Below, piece after piece: positions 44,593 to 53,265 of a DNA stretch of 64,000 nt; the first letter of the stretch is position 1, and the number at the start of each line of letters is the position of its first letter. The stretch spans positions 434,001 through 498,000 of the forward strand of contig NZ_NEVK01000008.1 in the NCBI RefSeq assembly GCF_002261265.1, given 5' to 3'. The notes beneath the pieces were generated by a model. The model did no database searches. It was not told the DNA's origin and was given only the letters and a program-made list of their open reading frames with translations. This DNA is from Bordetella genomosp. 7 (GTDB taxonomy: Bacteria > Pseudomonadota > Gammaproteobacteria > Burkholderiales > Burkholderiaceae_B). The position numbers and the translations under genes are program-made.

Positions 44593-46032
44593 TCAACGGG
44601 GCAGCCAGGCGGGCGCATCGCCGCCCAGCCTGGGCGTGGGCAGCGCCCAGCGCGGCGCCGTGTCGGACATGCGCAGCACAGGCCCCAGCGTCCTGAGCAC
44701 GCCGTAGCAGGTATCGGACTCTACCGAGTATGCCTCGAGCGCTTGCGCGTCGAGCCGCTGCGGCGCGTGGTCAAAGCGGTCGACCAGCCCCTGGCGCTGC
44801 GCGAACATGGCCGACTGGCACAGCGAAACATGCACCCGGTAGCTGCCGCCCTCGCGAGCCCGGCGCGCCAATGCGAGCATCACGCCCAGGGCGCCCAGAT
44901 AGCCGGTTGTGTAGTCGCACAGCGGCGCAAACACCAGCTTGGGCTTGCCGTCGTTGGTCAGCAAGCCGTTGCGATGGCACACGCCCGTCACCGCCTGGGC
45001 GACCTGTTCCCAACCGGCGCGGCCGGCCCAGGGGCCTCCCGATCCGAAGCAGCTTACCGACAGGTGTATCAGGCCGGGGCGCGCATGCAGCAGTTCATCG
45101 GCGTCGAACCCCAAGCTGCCCAGGCGGCCCGGGCGATAGCCGTCGATGAACACATCGGCATCGCGCACCAGGGCGCGCATGGCCTGCGCGTCGGCAGAAT
45201 TGCGCAGATCAAGAAAGCAGCTGCGCTTGCCGTGGCTGGTGTCGCGCACGTGTTCGGGCGTCTGCGGCAGATGCGGCGCCGTCGCCATCAGAACGTCGGC
45301 GCCATGTTCGGCCAGCGTGCGGCCAGCCACCGGGCCGGCAAGAATGCGCGTCAGGTCGAGCACGCGCACCCCATGCAGCGGGCGGGGCCCTGCCACAAAG
45401 GGTTCCGGCGCCGAGTCGGCCACCCGTTCAATTTCGACCACGGGGCGGCCAGCCAGGTATTGGCCCTGCGGATGGGCCAGCCATTCTTCTTCGGTGCGGA
45501 TCTTGCCGCCGCAGGCGCGGGCCTCGGCAATGGCGTCTTCCAGCGCGTCCGCGTCCCAGCGGCCCACCGCGGCGCTCACGGCTTCGGGCGTGCTTTCACA
45601 TTGCAGCACACCCAGCACCCGTTCAGACAGGTGCGGCAGGTTCAGGTGGGGCAGGAACCAGCGCCCGTCGCGCGCCGGCCACGGCTGCGTTACCCGCAGC
45701 ATGTGGGCCATCGCATCGGGGATGGGCACCGTGGCAAAGCTGCCGTCCGGCTGGCGGGCGCGTGTGTAATCCACGGTTCGCAAGGTGGCCGCCGCAGCGC
45801 GCACGTCGATGTCCAGTTTCTGGCGCCGTCCGGTGCGCAATTGCCAGATGTCGTTGGCGGCAACACCCACGGCAGCGATACTCGCGGCCACGGCTTCGCC
45901 TACGCGGTACGGAGTGCTGTAGAACGGATCCTCGCCGGATATCGTTACCTCGGCGGGGTCGATCTCTTCCAGGTTGCGAACCTGCATCAATTCGGCAAAG
46001 GCCGCCCGCTTGCCGGGTGCATGGCTGGTCAT
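44593..46032 (-). CDS. CaiB/BaiF family CoA transferase (large)
   Basis: 479 residues, family III CoA transferase. The typical segment is RVLDLTRILAGPVAGRTLAEHGADVL near residue 220 and RSCFLDLRNSADAQAMRALVRDADVFIDGYRPG near 270, so the usual domain lies in the C-terminal half and about 200 residues come before it with a second copy-like region. It would move CoA between acids. It overlaps the next CoA transferase (46029) by four bases. The pair may act as one complex or on two steps. Confidence 0.8.
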   Translation of the reverse strand: MTSHAPGKRAAFAELMQVRNLEEIDPAEVTISGEDPFYSTPYRVGEAVAASIAAVGVAANDIWQLRTGRRQKLDIDVRAAAATLRTVDYTRARQPDGSFATVPIPDAMAHMLRVTQPWPARDGRWFLPHLNLPHLSERVLGVLQCESTPEAVSAAVGRWDADALEDAIAEARACGGKIRTEEEWLAHPQGQYLAGRPVVEIERVADSAPEPFVAGPRPLHGVRVLDLTRILAGPVAGRTLAEHGADVLMATAPHLPQTPEHVRDTSHGKRSCFLDLRNSADAQAMRALVRDADVFIDGYRPGRLGSLGFDADELLHARPGLIHLSVSCFGSGGPWAGRAGWEQVAQAVTGVCHRNGLLTNDGKPKLVFAPLCDYTTGYLGALGVMLALARRAREGGSYRVHVSLCQSAMFAQRQGLVDRFDHAPQRLDAQALEAYSVESDTCYGVLRTLGPVLRMSDTAPRWALPTPRLGGDAPAWLPR

Positions 46033-47231
46033 ACGGCTTGCTCCGCTTTCAGTGTCTGGATCTCTTGTGCAGTAAACCCGATTTCCGCCAGGATGGCTTC
46101 AGTATGCTGGCCCAGCACCGGCGGAGGCGCATCCACCGCCGGCGGCTCGCCGTCGAGTTTGATGCCCGTGCGCAGCACACTGATGTCTCGATCGACGCCG
46201 GGCGCGTCCTTGAAAGTGGCAACCATGCCGCGCCCGGCAATCTGCGGATGCTGCAACGCCTGCGGCACGGTATACACCGGCCCGGCCGGCACGCTGGCCG
46301 CGGTCAGCAGCGGCCACCATTGCTCCGCGCTTTTCGCCTGCAATGCCCGCTCGATTTCGGCCTTGAGCTCGAAGCGATGCCGCAGCCGCGCTTCGCGCTC
46401 TGCAAAGCGCGGGTCTTCGACAAGGTCGGGCCGGCCGACCACGCGGCACAGCGCCTCGAACTGAGACTGCCGGTTGGCCGCAATGTTGAGCAGTCCATCG
46501 CCCGTCTGGAACGTGCCCGACGGGCTGGCGGTCATGTTCTCGTTGCCCATGGGTTGCGCCTGCCGGCCGGCTACCAGGTAATTCGACACGGCCCAGCCCA
46601 TGGTCGCCAGGATCGACTCCAGCATGGATATATCGATCATGCAGCCCCGGGTGCGCCCGCGATCGGCCAGCGCGGCGGCAATCGCGTAGGCGGCCGTCAT
46701 GCCGCCTATGGTGTCGGCAACCGGATAACCCACGCGCAGCGGCGCGGATTCGGCGCTGCCGGTAATGCTCATCGCGCCGGACATCCCTTGCACGATCTGG
46801 TCGTAGGCAGGCAGGTCGCGCAGCGGCCCGTCCTGCCCGAACCCCGAGATCGCGCAGTAGATCAGCCCGGGGTTGTCGGCCAGCAGCGCGTCGAACCCCA
46901 GGCCCAGGCGCTGCATGACGCCGGGCCGGAAGTTCTCGACAACCACCTGCGCGCCCTGCACCAGACGGCGGAACACCGCCTTGCCTTGCGGGTGCTTCAG
47001 GTCGATGGTGATAGAACGCTTGCCTGCGTTCTGCGCCAGGAACGATGCGCCCATGCCCCGCCGGTTGAGCTCGGGATCGGCGCCCAGCTGGCGGGCCAGG
47101 TCGCCCGTGCCGCGCGCCTCGACCTTGATGACTTCCGCGCCCAGGTGGGCGAGCTGGTGGCAGGCGAACGGGCCGGCCAGCACATTGGTCAGGTCCAGGA
47201 CGCGCACACCCTGCAAGGGTCGATATGCCAT
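46029..47231 (-). CDS. CaiB/BaiF family CoA transferase
   Basis: 400 residues, close to the family length. It starts RPLQGVRVLDLTNVLAGPFACHQLAHLGAEVIKVEA; the catalytic Asp is expected in QDGPLRDLPAYDQIVQGMSG. It moves CoA onto an organic acid, most likely from succinyl-CoA or acetyl-CoA. Its stop overlaps the following CoA transferase gene, and it begins 8 bases after the Bug receptor stop, so the operon is tightly packed. Substrate unknown. Confidence 0.87.
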   Translation of the reverse strand: MAYRPLQGVRVLDLTNVLAGPFACHQLAHLGAEVIKVEARGTGDLARQLGADPELNRRGMGASFLAQNAGKRSITIDLKHPQGKAVFRRLVQGAQVVVENFRPGVMQRLGLGFDALLADNPGLIYCAISGFGQDGPLRDLPAYDQIVQGMSGAMSITGSAESAPLRVGYPVADTIGGMTAAYAIAAALADRGRTRGCMIDISMLESILATMGWAVSNYLVAGRQAQPMGNENMTASPSGTFQTGDGLLNIAANRQSQFEALCRVVGRPDLVEDPRFAEREARLRHRFELKAEIERALQAKSAEQWWPLLTAASVPAGPVYTVPQALQHPQIAGRGMVATFKDAPGVDRDISVLRTGIKLDGEPPAVDAPPPVLGQHTEAILAEIGFTAQEIQTLKAEQAV

Positions 47232-47239
47232 AGTCTCTG

Positions 47240-48217
47240 TCAGTCCACTTTGATGCCGCGTTGCTTCACGACGTCGGCCCAGCGGGCCATCTCGGCGTCA
47301 ACCAGCGCGGTCGCCTCGGCGGGCGTGTTGCCAATGGACTCCAGCCCCATCTGGCCAACGCGTTCCTGCGTGGCCGGCAGGCGCAGCGTGGCGGTGATGG
47401 CCTCGTTCAGTTTTTGGATGGCGTCCTGGGGCGTGCCGGCGGGCGCGGCAAAGCCGATCCAGAACTTGATGTCCATACGCGGCAGGCCGACCTCGGGCGC
47501 GCTGGGAACGTCGGGCAGCGCAGCGCTGCGCTTGTCGCCCGCGATCATCAGCGCGCGCAGCTTGCCCGACTGGATGTGAGGCAAGGCCGTGGGCAGCGAC
47601 GTAATCAGCATTTGCACCTGCCCGCCCATCAGGTCGGCCAGCACCGCGCCCGCGCCCTTGTAAGGTACGTGCACGATATCCAGGTTGCCGGCCGCGTCCT
47701 TGAACAGCTCTGCGGCCAGGTGGGTGTTGGTGCCATTGCCGCCCGAACCGTAGAAGAGCCCGCCCGGCTTCTGCTTGGCCAGGTCGATAAGTTCCTGCAC
47801 CGTCTTGGCCGGCACGTCGGGGTTCACCACCAGCACGTGGGGCACTTGCACGGCCGTCGTGATGTGCGAGAAGTCTTTCTTGGCGTCAAAGGGCAGCTTG
47901 GGTACCAGGCCCGGCGCGATCGCAAATGACATCTCGGTGGTCAGCACCGTGTAGCCATCGGGCTGCGCGCGGGCCACATTGCTCCAGCCCACGATGCCGC
48001 CACCGCCTGTGCGGTTCGTGACGATTGCCGGCTGCCCCAGCGCGTTGCCGAGCTGGTCGCCGATCAGGCGGGCCACCAGGTCGGTGCTGCCGCCTACGGA
48101 AAAGGGCACCACGATGGTCACCGGCTTGTTCGGGTACGAAGTCTGGGCCGCGGCGGGCGCCACCACTGCCGCGGTCATCAGCGCGATCAGCGCCCGGCGG
48201 GTTGTAGAAATTGTCAT
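47240..48217 (-). CDS. Bug-type tripartite tricarboxylate receptor
   Basis: 325 residues. A signal peptide (MTISTTRRALIALMTAAVVAPAAAQ) precedes the Bug/TctC fold: YPNKPVTIVVPFSVGGSTDLVARLIGDQLG, TNRTGGGGIVGWSNVARAQPDGYT and the later HVPYKGAGAVLADLMGGQVQMLI. These periplasmic receptors bind carboxylates or similar metabolites and are greatly expanded in Bordetella. No TctA/B membrane genes are next to it. It sits in the catabolic operon, so it probably captures that pathway's substrate. Confidence 0.9.
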   Translation of the reverse strand: MTISTTRRALIALMTAAVVAPAAAQTSYPNKPVTIVVPFSVGGSTDLVARLIGDQLGNALGQPAIVTNRTGGGGIVGWSNVARAQPDGYTVLTTEMSFAIAPGLVPKLPFDAKKDFSHITTAVQVPHVLVVNPDVPAKTVQELIDLAKQKPGGLFYGSGGNGTNTHLAAELFKDAAGNLDIVHVPYKGAGAVLADLMGGQVQMLITSLPTALPHIQSGKLRALMIAGDKRSAALPDVPSAPEVGLPRMDIKFWIGFAAPAGTPQDAIQKLNEAITATLRLPATQERVGQMGLESIGNTPAEATALVDAEMARWADVVKQRGIKVD

Positions 48218-48219
48218 GA

Positions 48220-48969
48220 TCAGGTCTCCTGTGTGGGGATGCAATATTGCTTCTGTGGGCGCCGTAACTCGGCATTGATGCGCTGGCCATATTCGATGGC
48301 CTCGCGCCAGTGGCTGGTGACAGCCGGAATGTGATCAAGCGCGCGCTTGACCGCGGTAAGCGCGGCCGGCTCGTAGGCCGCGATGCGGGCGGCCAGCTCC
48401 GTTGCGCGCGGCAGCAGGCGGCCCGGCGCGACAACCTCGTTAAGCAGGCCCCAGCGTTCGAAGGTATGCGCCGAAAGCCGTTCTGTCGTCAGCAGCAGCC
48501 AGGCCGAGCGTTTGCGCGACACGCCCGACAGCTGGGTCGTAGGGCCCGACGCGCTGGCGTAAGCTCCCGCCGCCAGTTCCGGACAGCCGAACACCGCGTC
48601 TTCGCTGGCGATCGCCAGATCGCAGGCGTTCACCAGCGTGACGCCCGCCCCCAGCGCCGCCCCATTCACAGCGGCGATGAACACGGCCGGGTGCCGGCGC
48701 ACAGACTCGATCAGTTCGAGCCATTCGGCGGCGTGGGCATCGTCGTCGGGCGCAGCGGCGCGCTCCTTCAGGTCCAGCCCCGCGCAAAACGCGCTGCCCG
48801 TGCCCGTCAGCACGATCGCCCGCGCCTGGCCCGCCAGGGCGCGCAGCGCCATGGCCAGGTGATGGCGGGTTTCGCGATCCAGCGCATTGCGCCTGGCCGG
48901 CCGGTTCAGCTCGACCATCGCCCAGCCTTCGTGTCGGGTGATGCGCAGGTTGTTGATTGACGACTGCAT
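48220..48969 (-). CDS. Enoyl-CoA hydratase/isomerase family protein
   Basis: 249 residues of the crotonase fold. The oxyanion-hole segments are SAFCAGLDLKE near residue 58 and FIAAVNGAALGAGVTLVNACDLAIASEDAVFG near 98-128. Catalytic Glu residues of hydratases are not clearly placed (the second region reads GCPELAAGAYASASG), so it may act as an isomerase, hydrolase or hydratase. It is the first gene of the operon to 42814. ATG 48969 follows no good ribosome site; a promoter and an operator lie just upstream, giving a short leader. Confidence 0.8.
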   Translation of the reverse strand: MQSSINNLRITRHEGWAMVELNRPARRNALDRETRHHLAMALRALAGQARAIVLTGTGSAFCAGLDLKERAAAPDDDAHAAEWLELIESVRRHPAVFIAAVNGAALGAGVTLVNACDLAIASEDAVFGCPELAAGAYASASGPTTQLSGVSRKRSAWLLLTTERLSAHTFERWGLLNEVVAPGRLLPRATELAARIAAYEPAALTAVKRALDHIPAVTSHWREAIEYGQRINAELRRPQKQYCIPTQET

Positions 48970-48973
48970 TGCT

Positions 48974-48996
48974 AAGATAGAACGATATTCTATCTT
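48974..48996. promoter_or_regulatory. Palindromic operator of the catabolic operon
   Basis: AAGATAGAA-5-TTCTATCTT, a perfect inverted repeat with 9-base arms, overlaps the expected start point of the minus-strand promoter at 49000-49027. The divergent IclR regulator at 49065 is the likely ligand-controlled binder. Confidence 0.8.
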
Positions 48997-48999
48997 TAT

Positions 49000-49027
49000 A
49001 TTATGGCGCACCGCCCCGTGGTGTCAA
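49000..49027 (-). promoter_or_regulatory. Sigma-70 promoter of the catabolic operon
   Basis: On the minus strand TTGACA (49027-49022) and CATAAT (49005-49000) with a 16-base spacer form a strong promoter. Transcription should begin near 48993-48990, inside the operator, about 22 bases before the hydratase start. Confidence 0.78.
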
Positions 49028-49064
49028 TCTACACTTCACCCTTCCTATACGAGTCGTTGTACGC

Positions 49065-49805
49065 ATGCCCCGCCGACCTTCCATTCCGTCCGTTGCCGAC
49101 CTGAACGCCGCCGCCGGCGGCGTCGCGACGCTCGACCGCGCCCTGTCTGTGCTGGCAGTGTTTTCCACCGACCTGCCGCGGCCCACACTGGCCGATTTCG
49201 CCACGCGCACGCGCATTCCCAAAAGCACCGTGCTGCGCATGCTGTCATCGCTGGAACACGCGCACGTGGTGCTCCGCCAGCCCGACGGGCGCTACGCCCT
49301 GGGGCCGGAAATCGCCCGCCTGCACGCCATATACGCGGCCACGTTTTCGCTGGAGCCGCTCGTCATGCCGGTACTGCGCGAGCTGGTCGACCAAACCCAG
49401 GAAAGCGCGGCGTTCTATATCCGCCAGGGCCGCAAGCGCCTGTGTCTGCATCGCGTGGACTCGCCCCGGCCGGTGCGCGATCACATCCGCGTGGGCGACC
49501 TGCTGCCGCTGGAACAGGGCGCCGGCGGCCGGGTAATGCTGGCCTACGAAGGCGAACCGGGTGACATCTATGCGCGCATACGCCAGCAGCAGGTCGCCAT
49601 ACTCGCGGGCGACCGCGTTGCCGAAGTGGCAGGGGTGGCGGCGCCCGTGTTCAATGCCGGCGGAAACCTGGCCGGCACCATCACGCTGACCATGCCGGCC
49701 GAACGGCTGAACCCCGCCTTTGCGCAACCCGTGCTGCACGCCGCGCGCGAACTCACCACCCGCCTGGGCGGCGTGTTTCCGCCGGCGCCGTCCGGCATGG
49801 TCTAG
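49065..49805 (+). CDS. IclR family transcriptional regulator
   Basis: 246 residues. A winged helix-turn-helix (about 20-85: LDRALSVLAVFSTDLPRPTLADFATRTRIPKSTVLRMLSSLEHAHVV) is followed by the GAF-like effector domain with RVDSPRPVRDHIRVGDLLPLEQGAGGRVMLAY and GVAAPVFNAGGNLAGTITLTMP. It is divergent from the CoA catabolism operon, with an operator between, so it most likely controls that operon in response to a small acid. The DMT gene follows 11 bases after its stop. Confidence 0.9.
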   Translation: MPRRPSIPSVADLNAAAGGVATLDRALSVLAVFSTDLPRPTLADFATRTRIPKSTVLRMLSSLEHAHVVLRQPDGRYALGPEIARLHAIYAATFSLEPLVMPVLRELVDQTQESAAFYIRQGRKRLCLHRVDSPRPVRDHIRVGDLLPLEQGAGGRVMLAYEGEPGDIYARIRQQQVAILAGDRVAEVAGVAAPVFNAGGNLAGTITLTMPAERLNPAFAQPVLHAARELTTRLGGVFPPAPSGMV

Positions 49806-49816
49806 CGCAGGCAGGC

Positions 49817-50725
49817 ATGGCACAGGCTTTCTCCTCGCGCACCACCCCGCTGGCCGGCATTGCCTGCGTGCTGGCAGGCGTGCTGTTCCTTACGATCAGC
49901 GACGCGCTCGCGAAATGGATAGGGCAGTACTACAGCCCCTTGCAGATCCTGTTCCTGCGCGCGGCCATTGCCTTTCCGTTCGTGCTGGCGCTGGTCGTGG
50001 CGCTGGGCGGCCGGCCGGCGCTGCGCACGCGCCACCTCACGCTGCACCTGCTGCGCGGCGCCCTCAATATCATCTCGGCGTGCTTCTTCTACATGGGGCT
50101 GCGCGCACTGCCGCTGGCCGAGAACACGGCCATCGCGTTCGCCGCGCCCCTGTTCGTGACCGCGCTTTCGGTGCTCGTGCTCAAAGAAAAAGTCGACGGA
50201 CGCCGCTGGCTGGCCGTAGGCATAGGCTTCGCGGGCGTGCTGGTCATCGTGCGCCCGGGCGCCAGCAGCTTCCAGCCCGCGGCGCTTTATCCGCTGGCCA
50301 CCGCCGTGCTGTATGCCTGCATGATGCTTACCGCCCGGGCCATCGGCCAGGCCGAGAGAATGCTCACCACCACGTTCTACATTGTGGCCGGGCAGCTTGT
50401 TTGCAGCGCGGTGGCGGTGCCCTGGTTCTGGACGCCCCCGCAGGCGGACCACCTGCCCTACTTTGCGGGCATCGCATTGTTCAGCACGCTGGGCCTTACC
50501 TTCCTGACCCAGGGCTTTCGCATCGGGCCCGCGTCGGTGGTCGCGCCGTTCGACTACACCGCGTTGCTGTGGGCCTCGCTATTGGGCTGGCTGGTTTGGC
50601 GCGATACGCCCGACTGGTCCGATTGCCTGGGTGCGCTGCTTATCGCCGGCAGCGGGGTGTATATCGCGTGGCGGGCGTCACGAAGGCCGCGGCAAAGCCC
50701 TGGCGGGCGCCCGAAGCGCGCGTAA
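49817..50725 (+). CDS. DMT family transporter (EamA/RhaT-like)
   Basis: 302 residues with ten helices in two EamA repeats; the first reads CVLAGVLFLTISDALAKWIGQYYSPLQILFLRA and the second starts at about residue 155. It would export or take up small metabolites at the inner membrane. It is 11 bases downstream of the IclR gene and may be controlled with it. A perfect 10-base hairpin follows the stop. Substrate is unknown. Confidence 0.87.
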   Translation: MAQAFSSRTTPLAGIACVLAGVLFLTISDALAKWIGQYYSPLQILFLRAAIAFPFVLALVVALGGRPALRTRHLTLHLLRGALNIISACFFYMGLRALPLAENTAIAFAAPLFVTALSVLVLKEKVDGRRWLAVGIGFAGVLVIVRPGASSFQPAALYPLATAVLYACMMLTARAIGQAERMLTTTFYIVAGQLVCSAVAVPWFWTPPQADHLPYFAGIALFSTLGLTFLTQGFRIGPASVVAPFDYTALLWASLLGWLVWRDTPDWSDCLGALLIAGSGVYIAWRASRRPRQSPGGRPKRA

Positions 50726-50729
50726 AACA

Positions 50730-50757
50730 AAGCCCGCTTCCACAGGAAAGCGGGCTT
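50730..50757. terminator. Bidirectional terminator between DMT gene and ssb
   Basis: AAGCCCGCTT (50730-50739) pairs with AAGCGGGCTT (50748-50757) around an 8-base loop. Short T/A runs flank both sides, so it can end the DMT transcript on the plus strand and ssb on the minus strand. Confidence 0.85.
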
Positions 50758-50795
50758 CGATGGGCCTGGCGGCCACGGGGCCGGCTGGCGGGGAA

Positions 50796-51299
50796 TCAGA
50801 ACGGAATGTCGTCGTCCATGTCCGCCAGATTGGCGGCGCCGCCCGCAGCCGGCGCGGCCGCGGGAGCTGGGCGTTGCGCGGGCGGGCGCTGGGCCGGGGC
50901 GCGCTGCTGGCGCGGCGCGTCTTCGTAGCCGCCACCGCCGCCATAGCTGCTGTCGCCGCTGTCGCGGCCGCCCAGCATCTGCATCTGGTCGGCCACGATT
51001 TCGGTGCTGTAGCGGTCGGCGCCCGTTTCCTTGTCTTGCCACTTGCGGGTTTTCAGGCGGCCCTCGATATACACCGAACGGCCTTTCTTCAGGTATTCGC
51101 CGGCGATCTCGGCCAGGCGGTTATACATGACCACGCGGTGCCATTCCGTTTCTTCGCGGCGTTCGCCGCTGGCCTTGTCCTTCCATTGCGACGTCGTGGC
51201 GATGGATACATTGCAGATCGCCGCACCATCGGGGCTGTAGCGCACTTCGGGGTCGCGCCCCAGGTTGCCGACGAGTATGACTTTATTGACCGATGCCAT
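50796..51299 (-). CDS. ssb: Single-stranded DNA-binding protein
   Basis: 167 residues. An OB-fold (residues 1-110: [55 protein letters not shown]) is followed by a Gly/Gln/Pro/Ala-rich tail and the acidic tip MDDDIPF that binds partner proteins. It coats single-stranded DNA in replication, repair and recombination. ATG 51299 was chosen since the protein begins MASVNKV as in relatives. ssb, then the MFS gene and divergent uvrA form a conserved order in the family. Confidence 0.96.
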   Translation of the reverse strand: MASVNKVILVGNLGRDPEVRYSPDGAAICNVSIATTSQWKDKASGERREETEWHRVVMYNRLAEIAGEYLKKGRSVYIEGRLKTRKWQDKETGADRYSTEIVADQMQMLGGRDSGDSSYGGGGGYEDAPRQQRAPAQRPPAQRPAPAAAPAAGGAANLADMDDDIPF

Positions 51300-51611
51300 G
51301 GCGAGTGTCCTCTTGCCCGGCAGCCGTAGCTTGCAACCGGGTAAACGTAATTGATCAAGCCTGCCGGACAGGAGCCTGCGCCCCGCCGCCCGGTGGCCTA
51401 TGGTTAATAACTGCACACCGCCGGGTCGACCCTGCGGCAGGTGCTGGCTGGCGGTGCCTGCTGGATACCGCCCAATAACTTCAATTCTACCGGGTTGGCA
51501 GCGCCTGCCGCATCCTTGTGCATAGAATGCTCAAGGCCGCCCTGGCAGGCAAGAGGGGCGGGTGTCCGGAACATCCCGCGCCTGCATCAGGGAAAATACC
51601 GTCTCCGCGGG
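51300..51611. other. Intergenic region between ssb and small secreted gene
   Basis: This 312-base gap should contain the ssb promoter on the minus strand. No LexA-type palindrome, riboswitch or small RNA was recognised, and the open frames across it are chance. Confidence 0.4.
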
Positions 51612-51944
51612 TCAGGGCTTGATCAGCGACGGCAGCGTCTTGCACATCTGGGCAATCTGCTCGGGCGTGCCGGACGCAATGCGCTGGCGTGCCTGTTCCA
51701 GCCCGTCGTTGAAAGCCGCGTCGAAGTCCGACGCCGACATGCCCGCAATCGCGGCCCGCTGCTGCGCCTTCAAGCTGTCGAGCTGCGCCTGGGTGTAACC
51801 GCCGCATTTCTGGGCCACGGCATGCATCTGGCCGCCGAACTGCGCCACCTTCGCCTGTGTCGCGATGTCTTGTGCAAAAGACGCGCCCGCAAACGTAACG
51901 GCAACAGCGCAGGCCACGGCGGCCCCAAGATGAACTTTACGCAA
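51612..51944 (-). CDS. Small secreted hypothetical protein, TTG start
   Basis: 110 residues. With the TTG at 51944 the product begins MRKVHLGAAVACAVAVTFAGASFAQD, a clean signal peptide with cleavage near residue 24, and CGGGAG lies seven bases upstream. An ATG at 51989 gives a poor 15-residue extension. The mature part is helical with one Cys (AQKCGGYTQAQLDSL) and a Cys near the end (AQMCKTLPSLIKP), which may form a disulfide. Periplasmic location is likely. I do not recognise a family. Confidence 0.7.
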   Translation of the reverse strand: MRKVHLGAAVACAVAVTFAGASFAQDIATQAKVAQFGGQMHAVAQKCGGYTQAQLDSLKAQQRAAIAGMSASDFDAAFNDGLEQARQRIASGTPEQIAQMCKTLPSLIKP

Positions 51945-51996
51945 GGATGACTCCCGTTCTGGTTGAATTTTTGGTTGAGTTTCGAACATACGCCGG

Positions 51997-53178
51997 TCAG
52001 GGCAGCGGTTTCAATGCCCACGTCACCGCCAGCCACACCGCCGCCAGCACGGCCGCCCCCAGGAACACCGCGTCGGCGCCCGCACGTGCGGCCAGCCAAC
52101 CTCCCAGTGCGCCCCCGCAGAACAGGCCCGCCGCCTGGGCGGTGTTATAGAAGCCCAGCGCCAGCCCTTTGTACTGGGCGGGCGCAACGCGCGAAACCAG
52201 TGACGGTTGCAAGGCTTCCAGGATGTTGAACACCACGAAGAACGCGGTGATCGCGATGGCCAGCGTATAGAACCCGTGGCTGGCGGCGGGCAGCAGCGCG
52301 CATACCGCGGCCAGGCCGGCCACCGACGCACGCAACGCCGCACGATGCGCGCGATGCCGTTCGGCCACAAAAATGACCGGGACCATCAAGACGAACGAGA
52401 CCAGGATGATGGGCAGGTACACCTTCCACAATTCCTGCGTGCCCCACCCCCCCGTTTGCGCCAACAGCGCCGGCACCACCACAAACAGCGCCACCTGGGT
52501 ACAGTGCAAAGCGAACACGCCGAAATTCAGGCGCAGCAAGTCGCGGTGGGCCAGCACTTCGCCGGGCCGGACCTGCATGCTGCGGGCCTCGCTGCGCGGC
52601 ACCACGGGCACCACCCAGCGCGCCACGGCCAGGCTGGCCACGCCCAGGCAGGCAATGGTCCAGAACAGCCCGGGCAGGCCCCACCAGCCCACCAGCACCG
52701 GCGCCAGCACCAGCGACAGGGCAAACGACAAGCCGATCGACGCCCCCACCATGGCCATGGCGCGCGTGCGCACAGCATCGCGCGTGGCGTCGGCCAGCCA
52801 GGCCGTGACCGCGGCCGAAATGGCGCCCGCGCCCTGTATCGCGCGGCCGATGGTTATCCAGAATACGTCGTGCGCCAGCGCGCAGACGACGCTGCCCGCT
52901 ATGAACAACAGCAGCCCGGCCACCACCACGGGGCGGCGCCCCCAGCGATCGGAAGCCAGGCCGAACGGAATCTGCATAAAGGCCTGGGTCAGGCCATACA
53001 TGCCCAGGGCCAGGCCGACCTTCATCGGGTCGTCGCCTCCGGGCAGGCTGCCCGCGGCCACCGCAAACACCGGCAACAGCAGGAACAGCCCCAGCATGCG
53101 GCAGGCAAACAAGCCCGCCAGCGCGACGCTGGCACGCCGCTCGGACGAAGTCAATTTCAGTTTTGTATCAGCGGGCAT
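51997..53178 (-). CDS. MFS transporter
   Basis: 393 residues with twelve helices. The loop 2-3 motif reads FGLASDRWGRRPVVVAGLL and the helix 5 region AWLADATRDAVRTRAMAMVGASIGLSF, as in DHA1-like permeases. Probably exports a metabolite or drug. It is divergent from uvrA; the 87-base gap must carry both promoters. The same neighbours (ssb, this MFS gene, uvrA) occur in related species. Substrate unknown. Confidence 0.88.
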   Translation of the reverse strand: MPADTKLKLTSSERRASVALAGLFACRMLGLFLLLPVFAVAAGSLPGGDDPMKVGLALGMYGLTQAFMQIPFGLASDRWGRRPVVVAGLLLFIAGSVVCALAHDVFWITIGRAIQGAGAISAAVTAWLADATRDAVRTRAMAMVGASIGLSFALSLVLAPVLVGWWGLPGLFWTIACLGVASLAVARWVVPVVPRSEARSMQVRPGEVLAHRDLLRLNFGVFALHCTQVALFVVVPALLAQTGGWGTQELWKVYLPIILVSFVLMVPVIFVAERHRAHRAALRASVAGLAAVCALLPAASHGFYTLAIAITAFFVVFNILEALQPSLVSRVAPAQYKGLALGFYNTAQAAGLFCGGALGGWLAARAGADAVFLGAAVLAAVWLAVTWALKPLP

Positions 53179-53265
53179 GCAGAAGACGTAAGGACAATGC
53201 CTCGCACGGGAAAGTACTCGGCGCGCTATAGTACCAAGTTGGCCTTTGAATCCGCATAATGCCCG

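Noticed and set aside
51300-51611. A LexA box for ssb or uvrA
   Set aside because: No CTGT-N8-ACAG pattern or close variant was found in the ssb upstream gap or in the uvrA gap (53179-53265).
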